Origin: Eucalyptus grandis
Lineage: Eukaryota; Streptophyta; Magnoliopsida; Myrtales; Myrtaceae
NCBI RefSeq assembly: GCF_016545825.1
Contig: NC_052612.1
Location: forward strand, 50,451,738-50,515,737
Length of the DNA: 64,000 nucleotides
Direction: 5' to 3'
The position numbers were made by a program, and so were the translations under genes. The notes below the pieces were generated by a model that did no database searches, had not been told where the DNA came from, and worked only from the letters and a program-made list of their open reading frames with translations. Every line of letters starts with the position of its first letter. The stretch's first letter is position 1. Shown here in pieces: positions 44,179 through 55,352 of this stretch.

Positions 44179-47100
44179 TTAAGCCATCCGTGAGAGCATT
44201 GTCCGAGATATCTCGGCCTGATATACCTTGTATTCCTTTTGCTTGTCTTTTAGCTCCTTGTACACAAGTTTCACATCTCTGCAATTCATCAAAGGCAAGA
44301 GAAATTCGACTAATCAAAACATGAAGTATCGGTTCTAACTGAATGAAAAAAAAAAACCAAAAGCTAGTTGCCTTCTGATCAAGGAGAGTCACATGGCAAA
44401 TTTTGCATACCTATTCTCTGGTTGGAGAATCAACGCCTTGTTAATATCACTCTCGGCCTCATCGAAATCACAACTTTTCAGGTATGCTTGTGATCTCCTG
44501 TACAAAGCCTTGATATTGCAAGGATCAAGATCCAAGGCCTGTCACAGAGAGAGTGTGAATGTATAAATTTGTTCCTTCCTTACTGGAATCGGGTGTACTA
44601 AGTCATTTAACAAGGCAAGAACTCTGTTCATCCTGAGAGAGAGACCTTTGTACAGAATTTTGTGGCTCCACTGTAGTCCCCCAATCTAAGTTTACAAGCA
44701 GCATTGTTCAAATAGCATGATAGCCGTAACGCATTCACTGAGCTCTTCTCTTCATCAGTAAAACAGTGATCAAACTGTACATATTTCTCAGCCTGCAGGC
44801 AGATTATAAGTCAATAGTAGTGGTGAAATATATCACTCAGCCATAAAAATTTGTGATGGCATTTTCCATTGGTTACCTTCTCGTATTTCTTCGATGCACA
44901 CCAGAACCTCCCGGTCTTGAACAGAGAATTTCCATCGTTCTTTGTGCTTTCGCATGCTTCTAACTTTTCACAGGCATTCATCTTCCAAAACGGTTTGTCC
45001 TGTAAAGAACAGAACTTCATTCTATGTGTAGCAACAAATCGGATCAAGTAATGAAGAACGTGAAAATGACCTTGGTAAAGTCAATCAATTCAACTTCATA
45101 ACTCAACACTGAATTTGTCGAGACCACCGAATCATCTAGACCGACAGAGTTGGTTCTCATAGTCACAAGGGCTTGTTCTCCTTTCTTCATGCTCAGGATT
45201 GCCCTGTCTAGGCCCTCATTGACTTGTTCTGAGCAGGCATAAACATTCATAATCAGCTTCTGCTCATTTGACGAAGTTGCAAATTGCTGTCTGGGAGTGC
45301 GAATGAATGCATAATACCTTCAAGTGCTACATACTCGAAAGGCTCCTCAGTCGATCCCTTCCTCTCAAAAATGCTTCCGTCTTCAAATTTACCAGTATAT
45401 GCCACTGAAAGAAAGAACTCATTAGCACAATGACTAAACGGGAGAACTCTGTATGGACGTTTACATTTTAAGAGATCGTTCCACTATGCTTACAGTAATT
45501 CACCTTTGACAACCGATCCTTCATCAGGATGGTCAAAGCCTTCACCGGCTCTTACAATCTTCTTGAGCACTTTCTTATCTCCAGTAACATCAACAACACT
45601 TTTCCACGCGATTAACTCAAACTGGATGACTAGATTGGAATCAGCCGAGGCACCAAGTTCAATGCTTTCAGGTACAGTTCTCCCCCTGAAGCCATCTGAA
45701 GAAAGCATAGGTAATCTATATTCATGTGTGTCTACCTTGGAGGGAAGAAATAGTAGCAGTGACTTACAAGAAAACTTCACAGCTAGCTCTGCTTTCTCAC
45801 CCTTCCTCATGGTTTTCACCGCTATGCTCATCGCTGGACACAGATGCACTTTTTCGAAACTAGAATCTGAAGAATCACTAGGAACATTTCAGAGTGCCTC
45901 TCTCATTTCTACCAGGGGACGTGAAGCTATTAAATATAATACGAGGCAAGTTCGAGTTCAACCCACCTTGCCCGATTTGAAACTCCACATCTCCGTCGGA
46001 CTTCAAGATGACAGTTCCGTCCTCAAGCATCACCTCGTATCTGACTGCAACAAGATCAGTTATTTGTTATTTGTTAATACCCTCTTATTCTCAATATGTA
46101 GAAAGATGCCGAAAGTTCTTTTCTTTTTCCCCTGGAATCTTGTCCTGGCGCATTTGTCATTAGTACCTTACTAGGAAGAAAAAACAACCTAACAATCTTG
46201 AAACTCTGTACTCAAACTCGTGTGGTTGAGTGTGACGGTGCAGTTTAAAAGATATCGGACGATTTTTCCCTGTTTCCAGACAAGAGGCAATTCGCCGATT
46301 GTTTAATATATTAACCAAAAGAAGTGATTACCTGAAACTTCATCAGCGTCCCGAGGAGTAGCCCAGCCCTCCCCCTCTTTGATAATCTTCTTCAGGACTC
46401 CTCCATCTCCTGTCAAATCCCTGACGCTGGTCCACGATACCATCTCGATGTCAAAAACGAGAGTGGCGTTCGGAGGGACGAGTGGAGGAGACCCCGATTC
46501 GCCATAAGCCAAGTTCGGTGGTATCGTGAAGATCGCTCTCTCTCCCTTCTTCATCGTGGCAACTCCTTCGTCCCATCCTTCTATCACCTCACCTTAAATT
46601 TAGTACACTGTCTCATCAGCAAGGAGACAACCTAAACTCACAGGCAGCATGAAAGAAAGTTCACAGATATTTGCATTGAGTGATATTAGATACGTCACGC
46701 TTGTACAAGAATTTAGCACTCCCATCTTTCAGCAAGTAATTCCAGTATAGAGAGACAGAAAATAGTCGTGTTCTCATGATCAAGCTTCAAAACCCAACTC
46801 CAGAAGTAAAACCAATCTGCTGAAATAATCGAGTGCAACTTGTAGGTCTTTCGCTGCTCACATTGGCCTAACTTGAACTCCATTGCGGTACTCCCTCCAC
46901 CGCCCGAATCGAGAAGAGCGCCGTCCTTGACTCGCCCACTGTAGCGAACTGCAATCCAAACGAGAATAAATGAAATCCCGTCCATCATTCGCTCGTTCAG
47001 AGCATGGAAAACGCCAAAAAAAAGTCGTGTCTGAGTACCATGTACTTGGTCGCCGGGACAAGGAGTCCGCCACGAATTTCCCTTCCTGAGAATCCGCTTC

Positions 47101-47192
47101 CTGAGCCCGCCTTTCCCGATTTGAACTTCCTTCTCCGGGAGTCCCGAAAGCTCGACGCCATCGCTTCGAGCTATCAAGCAGGAAGCTGCCAT
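44179..47192 (-). CDS. Multidomain FKBP peptidyl-prolyl isomerase with TPR (FKBP62/65-like)
   Basis: A large plant immunophilin; such proteins catalyse proline cis-trans isomerisation and bind HSP90 through TPRs. Twelve exons: 47039-47192, 46862-46948, 46332-46592, 45967-46044, 45768-45866, 45504-45695, 45318-45404, 45071-45228, 44877-44999, 44646-44792, 44411-44538, 44179-44278. They total 1614 bases, 537 residues, all joins in frame with GT-AG. FKBP domain 1 (about 47-137) has VRYSGRVKDGALLDS, EVIEGWDEG (Trp87) and LAYGESGSPP (Tyr110), so it should be active. Domains 2 (about 165-255) and 3 (about 285-372) lack the tryptophan and are probably structural, as in FKBP62/65. Three TPR units follow (NDGNSLFKTGRF; LSCYLNNAACKLRLGDY; KALYRRSQAYLKSCDFDEA). 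The C-terminus ISRTMLSRMA is short. A partial duplicate lies at 12.7 kb. Orthology to ROF1 or ROF2 is not settled. Confidence 0.92.
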
Positions 47193-48033
47193 TTAGATAT
47201 GAGAGAGTGAGTGTACAGAGTGAAGAGTTTTCAGTTAGAAGAAGATAAGCCTGTCATCGGTTTCCCTCCATTCCTGTGATTCTGCAGTTGAGATTTTTCT
47301 GTTATTTCCTCTGTGGACTTTGGGCTCGGTATTGGGCCATCTTCTGGGCCTATTCATTAGGTAATGTGGGATAAGGATCAAAGCACTGTTTTTTCTTTTT
47401 TTAAACCAATAATATGACAAATGATGCCTCAACTTTGGTCCAATATGCATTATAATCCTTAATCTTTTAATTTTTTTTAGGTGGTTCATGAAGTTTTGAT
47501 ATATATTCAATTTAATTTTCAAACTATGTAAAAATGTTCAATGTCGTTACTAAATTTGAATTAATAGAATAATAATATTAAATATTTTCAAATAGGTCGA
47601 TTAAATTGAACATGTACGAAAACTTCATGAATTATATCGAATAAATTAAAAGTTCATGATTAAATTGCATATTTAAATAAAGTTCAAGAACTACATTGGA
47701 CAAATTAAATATTTAGATATTATATTGCAAGTTCAGCCGAAATTCATATACTATTTAAGTTATTATCCGTAATATAAAATGCACGAGTCCCTTGCACGGC
47801 TCGACATACCCAATTTTTCAAAATATCTTATCACCGTTCAAGACCACGACATAAGTGCATTCGCCTTCGCATATATTTCGCGATTAATCATCTTAACAAA
47901 ATTTTATCCTAGTGCGACATCCTTTCACGACGTCTGACAATTCGGCGGACGCTCCCCTCGAGCACGAAGACAACGTTCGAGGTAGAATCGGGAAACCGCC
48001 GTGACAGGGTCGGCAATTTCAAACCGACGAACT
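47193..48033. other. Intergenic DNA
   Basis: The promoter of the FKBP gene should lie at its left edge; no TATA box is convincing. The middle (47450-47760) repeats phrases such as AAGTTCATGA and AAATTAAA in both orientations and may be an old TIR element. No gene is seen. Confidence 0.45.
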
Positions 48034-48637
48034 AAGTAGCACTAGCACCGACACGCGATACATGACATAGCACGCCGATACATCATTTCTCAAAAAACAG
48101 AAAATTTCGATACGTTAAGACATGTTGTATATTAAATATATATTTTTATATATACATAAATGATTATTTCAAATTCATAAATAAATAAATAAATAAAATA
48201 AGCATATAATGAATTTACACTAAAAACATCAATCCGCCATTTATTAATATCATTTATTGTTTCAATGTGACAAATTCAACTATCTTTCAATATTCTGGAC
48301 TCGCATATTAAATATGTTGGAAGATGATAAAAAATAACTTAAGAGGTGAATTGTGTATCGAGAATAAGAAGATAAGAGAATACTAAGTTTTTCTTCTTTT
48401 TCCATTTATTATTTTTATTATTGTATTTTTTTTTCACATATATATTTTCATTTCTCATTTATTGAATTTTTAAAATTCACGTCGATATCGGAATCATGTG
48501 TCGAAAACTCATATGTAGGAATTTCGACTCGAGTGTAGAGAGTGTCGGGAAAGTTGATTAAATGTCGGAGAGTGTTGGACACGTTCGAAGTGTCCGACAC
48601 GACACGAGTTTTTGAAGAGTGTCGGTGCTTCATAACC
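48034..48637. mobile_element. Dispersed TIR-type repeat, copy 2
   Basis: It is related to 5245-5856 along its length. Ends: left TAAGTAGCACTAGCACCGACAC, here broken as GCACTAGCACC then GACACGCG; right on the minus strand GGTTATGAAGCACCGACACT. It shares ACACTAAAAACATCAATC and TTTATTGTTTCAAT with copy 1. Its right end is only about 155 bases before the PsbP-domain gene start, so it may contribute to that promoter. Confidence 0.65.
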
Positions 48638-48793
48638 AACAAGTCGAGGCTTAGCAAGCAAAATTTATTTGAAATCCAAAGTTTTTACGAGAGCCAATCC
48701 CCAGCCTCCACGTGGCGTCCGGTCTCAACGGATAAGGGCGGGAGGCCAAAATCTTTCCTCCGTCACCACTTTCTCTCTCTCTCTCTCTCTATC

Positions 48794-50865
48794 ATGTCGC
48801 CTGCAACGATGACCGCCGCTCGCGCGCCTCCGTCGCCGTTGGCCTTCCTCTCGGCTCCGGCCCCTCCGAAATCTCCTGGAAAGACCTCCGTCCGAGCCGC
48901 ATTCCGCCGCGAGGTCGAGGGCGGCGGCCGGCTCGAGAGGAGGGAGCTCCTGAAGCGAGGGACGGCGGCTCTGGCCCTGGCCCCCCTCCTGTGGAGCACG
49001 CCGCCGGGCGTGCTGCCGGCGGCGGCGGCGAAGGAGGTGGAGGTCGGCTCGTACCTCCCGCCGTCGCCCTCCGACCCTTCCTTCGTCTTCTTCAAGGCTT
49101 CCCCGAAAGACACCCCCGCGCTCCGCGCAGGTAAAACCGCCGTCCTTCCGCCCTTCGGTCACTCTCTCGTTCGTCGGCGTTTCCTTTCGATGTGCGAGTG
49201 ATCGGCTCTGCATGAATTTGCGTGCGGGAAGATTGTGGAGTGTGCAAGGTGGCGTTTTTGATGTTGTAAAGTGGTGAATTTGATCATTTCTGCACTCGAT
49301 CCTTCCCCCAATGTAGACATTGTTGGCTAAATGAGACCGCTTTCCATCATCTTCGTTTTCCAATTCCGAATCTAATCGTATGCATCACGTATAATGTCGA
49401 TTGCAGAGTGTTTTTTGTACCGAATATGCTGGAGGGTAAGTGTTAATTATGTCTGCTGATGATGAAATGCGGATGGTGTTGACTCCTGTGGCTGTTGGTG
49501 TTGTCAGATTCAAATGATACTCGAAATTTAGTGATCTGCAGGGAATGTTGAACCCTACCAATTCATCCTCCCCCCGACCTGGAAACAGATGCGGGTGGCC
49601 AACATATTGTCGGGCAATTACTGCCAGCCGAAGTGCGCGGAGCCGTGGGTGGAGGTGAAGTTCGAGGACGACAGGCAAGGGAAAGTTCAGGTGGTGGCCT
49701 CCCCTCTCGTACGCCTCACGAATAAGCCCAATGCGTCCATCGAGGAGATCGGGAGCCCGGAGAAGTTGATCGCCTCTCTCGGCCCTTTCGTGACGGGGAA
49801 CACGCTCGACCCGGATGAGCTCTTGGAAGCATCAGTTGAAAAGCTCGGTGATCAGACGGTATTCACATTCTGTCTGCTCATTCTGTCGTCACACGATAGG
49901 CGCTTTGAGTAGGATTTTGTTTTCGGTTTGGTCGAGTTCCATTATACTCGGGGATATTCGGATTCGTGTTCTGGAAGTTGCATCCCCAATGGGAACTTCT
50001 GTTCCCTGATAGATGCTAGATTTATATGCTTACACATTAGCGGCCAGACCTTAAGAAATCTGGGTATTTCATACGACTTAGCCCTTAAGCTAGCTGGTCA
50101 AGTCATTGCATGGAAATGAGTCTCATAAAGTTCAAGAGAGCAGAATAAAAGTTCACACATGAGACTTGGCTAATCATCATCAATTCGTGGGCTTTCCATG
50201 AAAATTGGTTGGCTTTTTGCGGTTTTACCAAAAAAAATATAAAACTGACAAAATGAGTTGGGGAGTTCTAGCTGGCGGCCACATTCAACTTCAAGAACCT
50301 AAGGCAATTTTCTTGCTTCCTTCTTCCCTTCTTTCTTTCTTTTTACATTTTTGGGTCCAAGCGGGGGTGTTTTCTCCACTTCATTTGCCAACAACAGTAG
50401 TAGGAGGGTACCATTGCGACCCGCCATTTAAATTTTGGTCGAATTCCAGTTAAATGATCTTAAAGCTTTGATGTCACATTTCATTTCCTTCCAGTCGTTC
50501 AGGTTAGACATAATCAATGACAGAGGCCCATCCTTATCTTCTCCCTCCTCATAGTTCAGGTTGCACATGATGCAAACTAAGAGAAGATTGTCTTGAGGAG
50601 GGCAAAAATTTGTTGGTCCTTTATGCTGAGCTTCACACGTTTATACTTAACCTGTTGATTTGATACTTGGCTGTTATTTACATTGTGGATGCAGTATTAC
50701 AAGTACGTGCTAGAGACTCCATATGCTCTAACGGGTTCACACAATCTTGCTAAGGCGACGGCAAAAGGGAACACTGTCGTTTTATTTGTTGCCAGTGCGA
50801 ACGACAAACAGTGGCAAGCATCTGAAAAGACTCTGAGAGCAATGCTGGATTCTTTTCAAGTTTAG
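48794..50865 (+). CDS. PPD6: PsbP domain-containing protein, thylakoid lumen (PPD6-like)
   Basis: A lumenal PsbP-family protein associated with photosynthetic membranes. Exons 48794-49130, 49542-49858 and 50695-50865 give 825 bases, 274 residues, with frames joining at GCAG/GTAAAA, CTGCAG, ACG/GTATTC and ATGCAG. Residues 1-79 form a bipartite targeting sequence: an Ala/Ser/Arg-rich plastid transit peptide, then twin arginine (49-50), the hydrophobic GTAALALAPLL and an alanine cleavage site (76-79), fitting Tat-type import into the lumen. The mature part has SYLPPSPSDPSFVFFKA, YQFILPP and NYCQPKCAEPW, with cysteines 140 and 144 that could form a disulfide, and ends in MLDSFQV. It matches PPD6 (At3g56650) as I recall it. 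An alternative ATG lies at 48809. A CT-rich leader (48771-48791) precedes the start. Confidence 0.88.
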
Positions 50866-53542
50866 TAATCTAAGGGAAGGGAAACAGGATGTGGTTAAAA
50901 CGTTACTTTCGGAGGAGAAGATTCAATCCTCTCGGCGGGAGTCCGGAAACAAGATAATACTGTATTGTACGTGGCCTATAGCCAATTACTCTTCTTTTAC
51001 CGATCCTATATCCATCTAGTTGGGATTTTGGAGCTTCCTGATGTGGTCTAAATTGTACCCATTTTCCATATCTTGTCGATCACTTTTCGAACATGATGCC
51101 TAAATGTAAACATTCGACATCATGAAAACCGAGAGGAATTGATTGCGATTCTTGAAAGCGGATCACACGGGGTTTCATCTTTTTACCTGAAACTGCATCT
51201 AGTGACAAACTAAAAAAAGAAGAGTAAGTCTTTACAGGTGTGCTGATCCTTTGCTTCATCAGTAATGAAATCTTGATGGAATTGTCTAATGATGATCCAT
51301 CGTGCATAATCATCAACGAAACTGGCTTACGCTTTAAGCGACAAGGAGGAGGCAGAGACTTTTTTAAGTCGGTGTTGACCTTGGAAAGCGAAATCTCAAG
51401 ATAAAATTTGCAATATTTAGAGACTAATAATTGATACGTAAGATGATTTGATTGAATACTTTTGTGAATTAATTGGCTCAGTTGAATCTGAGCTGTCAGT
51501 GATGAGATACCAGTACCCCCTTTATCAAACCCCATTGAAGTGGCAAAGAGGATTGTTTATCCTTGGCTCATTTAACATTTAATCTAAATCTTGTTTATGT
51601 GCCAAATCATCAATTGCTGATCCCTAGGAAGATCTAAAAAAGGTGGACGGTATAACTAAGGATTTGAGAAAATTATTGCTCCTGGGTCCATAATTAGGTC
51701 GTCCCTATCATGTGCTCTGTTTAAGTCAAGTGTTAAGAGGACAAAAGATTTTTAATCACCTTTTAAGTTTGACAGACAACCTTTGTAACCACATACCAAC
51801 GCCACAAAAAGGAGAGTAAAAAAGGACTGCCTCGTGCAATATGCATTGTCCCTTTTTACCAGATCCAGTTTGTACTGTCCCTTTTTACCAGATCCAGTTC
51901 ACTTAATCACGTTACCGCATCAGGCCTGAAGAACTTTGACGAAGTTTAAACCCCTCTTGGGGTATCAAAAGTTAGAAACAAAACCGAGAAACAACCACAC
52001 AAAATCACATGATCTTTATGTAAATGAACCTTGGAAGGGGAAAGGCCAAAAACGAATGGCATGGAAGGGTTAAATTGAAACCACTGAACCCTTTGCCCAA
52101 AATCGAAGAAACGCGAACAAGATTCCTCAGCTCAATTTAAGGAATGATAGTGACAAACTAGAAGGAGAAGATCGTGAGGATGTTCAGACAAAGGACTTGT
52201 GTTTTACCGACAAAGCCACATGTTGTAGTGATTAGCAAACAAGAGAACAAGAACTTCACTAGGATATCCAGAAACTTAGTAGAGGAAACCAAAGGAGAAC
52301 TCGACTTTTATCTGGTACATTCGCAAGCAATCCAAACGTGACTTAGCATCTAATAAGTTACAGCAGAGTTGCAATCCAAGTTGGGGAGGGGAAGCTAATA
52401 TGCCAGAACCAGAGGGTGAAAATGCAAAGCGAATCACTAGGCATAAGCTTCTGGACTAACCGTTCAGATAATACCCTGAGAAGAATACTCACCGGAAGCA
52501 TCCCAACAGCGAAATAAAAACGCGTAGTTCACATCAAAGGTTCCATCTATTAATCAAAAGCAGAATTCCCTAACAAAACTAGGCATTCGGATCATGACCA
52601 CCTGTTTGTAGCCACTCCACATACAGGATATCAGCTTTCTCTCCCTCTCTTTCTGAGAAAAGACTGCAGAAAACTTATAAGCACCGATTCAGACTAAATC
52701 ATCAAGGTCCATAGTTGATAGGGCATACAACAATCTGCATCCATATAATAATGTCCCTTCTCTGAACAGTTACAGTTCCCCTCAAAGTGGGGCTTTTAAA
52801 GTCTTCCCTGGAGTTAATGTACAGAAAGTTGAGTTCCGACTCTAAACAATAACTAAGTAGAGGAAACTTAAGCATAAAAGATTCCGCTCAATGTCCTCGA
52901 ATTTCAAGAAATCAGAGATGGCCAGCATTATTGTTATCACCTGCAAGCTTTAAGATCTGGCGTTTCGTCCCCCAGCGAGAACCCCTCATCCGAACAAAAG
53001 CTCTGATATGCACAAGAACTCATCTCATCTCCAAGCTGCAGTTTAATGGAAACTATAATAGACTGAGGTCGACGAATTCCACCTTCTGCAACATTTCAGA
53101 ATTGGTGGTAGATGTTTGCCAAGAGCGACCATCGCATGATGATCAACGCCTCAAGAGAAAAAGGATCAATAGAACATACAGACTGGTACCAACAGTTTAC
53201 CCAAAACATGTAGGAGCCCACATGAAGGACGACACGAGTCGACAATACCCACCAGTCCCACTCATCAAATGTAGGCATGCGGTCAATTACGCGACAGAGG
53301 CCTCTCGATGAAGCCAATTTAAGCTCTAGTGGAAGTCCATATCCAATTGCTCCACTAAAAGCTTTCACCATCACCTACTAAAAGGCAACTAGGACAACAT
53401 AGAGCAACTAACGCCTAAACCATAGACTAAACAGTTGTTACCCACAGATTACAGACACCACATTGCACATGACACAATAATAGGATCATCAAGAGTAAAA
53501 AAACAGCAAAATCAAAGAAAAAACTGCAACTACTGCCCAAGT
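50866..53542. other. Intergenic DNA between PPD6-like and MYBC1-like genes
   Basis: No further gene is seen. The two genes converge, so both 3' untranslated regions lie here. A 31-base phrase containing TGTCCCTTTTTACCAGATCC is tandemly repeated at 51846-51899. Confidence 0.5.
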
Positions 53543-54445
53543 TCAATCATCTCCAGTTGGGAAGAGAGTGAGAACTTTCCTGCCACCGTTTGCATTAGCA
53601 GATTCCAAGTCCTCCACATAAGGTTGCACCGGATTGTGAATCGGTGCTCCCATCCTATGAATTGGCCCCGCTTGCCTCGACAAGAAAGGATGCTCAAATT
53701 GCCCGTTCGGCGGCGGCCCGAAATGCCCCACCTGCCTGTGATACTGCGGTTGTAGCTGTGGGTGGCCGGCCGCGGCCGCCATCTGGTGGTGTTGCAGCGC
53801 AACCGGCACGAACGGCAAGTAATGCTCCGAGCTGGGCCGGACCGGATGCAAGAAATGCGCCGGCACGGGCGAGCTCGCGAACAGATGATCGGTAGCAGGA
53901 TCAGACGATGCAGCCAGGCCGCCGCCCCCGCCCCCGCCGCCGCCGCCCCCGACGGACAATCCCTGCATGCGCTTGAGGTAAAGGCGGTACTTTTGCAAGT
54001 GGCTGGCCACATTCTCCCGGGTCAACCCATCCACGCTCATCAGCTGCATGATGGTCTTGGGCACGGCGTTCTTGATCCCCAGGTGGGCGACCGCGTCGAC
54101 GAACCGCTTGTGGAGCTGGGGCGTCCAGACGAGGCGCGGCCGCTTGAGGGTGCGGGCCGGCTCGTCGCCGCCGGAGTTGGGCCCGAGCTCGCTGGAGTCG
54201 GCGAACTCGGCCGAGATGGGCTGGGTGACGGAGCTCGGCGGGGGAGGTGGCCGGAGTGGTTGGTCGGGGTGGGGGCGGGTGGCGCGGGGGCTGGTCGGGG
54301 ACGGGTTGGCGTGCGGCGGCGTCGGGATGTCGAAGGCGAGGGCGAGATCGGGGGTGATTAGGGTTTGAGAGAGCGGGGTGAGCTCGTCAGGCGACGGCAG
54401 CTCGTCTTCCCATTTGGAGAACCAATTCGAGTCCTCTTCCCTCAT
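53543..54445 (-). CDS. MYBC1: GARP/MYB-related transcription factor, MYBC1-like
   Basis: An intronless 300-residue nuclear protein. Residues 102-158 form the single GARP (MYB-like) DNA-binding domain: [29 protein letters not shown], and SHLQKYR at 148-154. Group-specific features outside the domain are MREEDSNWF at the start, [20 protein letters not shown] at 16-35, and [16 protein letters not shown] after the domain. These favour the MYBC1 (At2g40970) branch over LUX/PCL1, which belongs to the clock evening complex. MYBC1 is reported as a negative regulator of freezing tolerance. An 11-glycine run (166-176) follows the domain and is likely length-variable. The start at 54445 was chosen because MREEDS is the family start, although the frame stays open upstream to 54718. 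The 5' leader is CT-rich. Confidence 0.88.
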   Translation of the reverse strand: MREEDSNWFSKWEDELPSPDELTPLSQTLITPDLALAFDIPTPPHANPSPTSPRATRPHPDQPLRPPPPPSSVTQPISAEFADSSELGPNSGGDEPARTLKRPRLVWTPQLHKRFVDAVAHLGIKNAVPKTIMQLMSVDGLTRENVASHLQKYRLYLKRMQGLSVGGGGGGGGGGGLAASSDPATDHLFASSPVPAHFLHPVRPSSEHYLPFVPVALQHHQMAAAAGHPQLQPQYHRQVGHFGPPPNGQFEHPFLSRQAGPIHRMGAPIHNPVQPYVEDLESANANGGRKVLTLFPTGDD

Positions 54446-54734
54446 TCTTGCCTCGCTCTCTCTCTCCCTCTCTCTCTTCTTGCTCGCGAAATTCGAGACA
54501 CCCACTTCGCAAATTTGCGTTCTTGATCCAGGAAATCGGCCTAATTCTGCGCGAGGAGAAGATTTAGCGCAGGTGTTGGACGAGACAGACCGGAAAATTG
54601 GGTTAACGAGAAAAAAGGGGAGAGCTTGCGAGGCGTAACGGGGAGGGAGAAAAACGAAAACGCGAAAGGGGAACAGGGCTATCAAGAAAACGAGCAAACG
54701 AGACTGGACTTTCTCCAAGAATCTCCGTCTCCCC

Positions 54735-54760
54735 CCTCTCTCTCTCTCTCTCTCTCTCTC
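54735..54760. repeat. (TC)n microsatellite
   Basis: About 13 TC units in the presumed 5' leader of the MYBC1-like gene, complemented by a GA tract at 54781-54796. Confidence 0.92.
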
Positions 54761-55325
54761 AAGATTGGACGAGGAAGACAGAGAGAGAGAGAGACGGTGC
54801 TGGCGGCGGCGGCGGCGGCGGCGGCGGAGGTGGATATGGTGGAGGAGGAGGAGGAGGAGGGAGAGCAGGGTGGAGAGAGAATCGAGGTGGATCTTGTATT
54901 CTTATGATCAGCTTTTATTCAGGGGAGGGAGGAGTGTACTGTAGCCGATGCTTTCGGTCTTTTCCCCTCAAAACTCTGATTTTCTCGTGGGATTTTCCCC
55001 CGTTTTTCTTTCTCTCTCTCTCTCTCTTTCTTAAGAGCCCCCAATCCCTCCGCCTCCTCCACTGATTCGCTCGCCTGTCCGTATACAACATCATCGTATC
55101 TACATTAAAATAATCGAAATAGGATTTTCCTCCTCTCCCACCCCCTCCTCCCCTTTTCCTAATATCCTTTTTTTTTTTTCCCGGGATTTCGGGGTCGCGT
55201 CGCAGCATCAGTACTTCCCACTCGCGCCGGCCGAAACGGGGAAAAACAGAGGAAAAACAGAGGAGGACGTCGGTTCACGGCCGCGGGTGGCGCGTGCGGG
55301 AGGCTAGGATGAGCTTGAGCTGAGC

Positions 55326-55352
55326 AGAGAGAGAGAGAGAGAGAGAGAGAGA
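55326..55352. repeat. (GA)n microsatellite
   Basis: About 13 GA units. Confidence 0.92.

Noticed and set aside
45506..46174. 222-codon plus frame opposite the FKBP gene
   Set aside because: It spans exons and introns of a well-supported minus-strand gene and has no domain.
48725..49363. 212-codon minus frame opposite PPD6 exon 1
   Set aside because: Arg-rich antisense of a GC-rich transit-peptide exon.
53762..54361. 199-codon plus frame opposite the MYBC1-like gene
   Set aside because: Gly/Arg-rich antisense shadow of the coding sequence.
54446..54718. N-terminal extension of the MYBC1-like protein by 91 residues
   Set aside because: The extension is low-complexity, contains a CT/GA-derived RERERE run and precedes the conserved MREEDS start.
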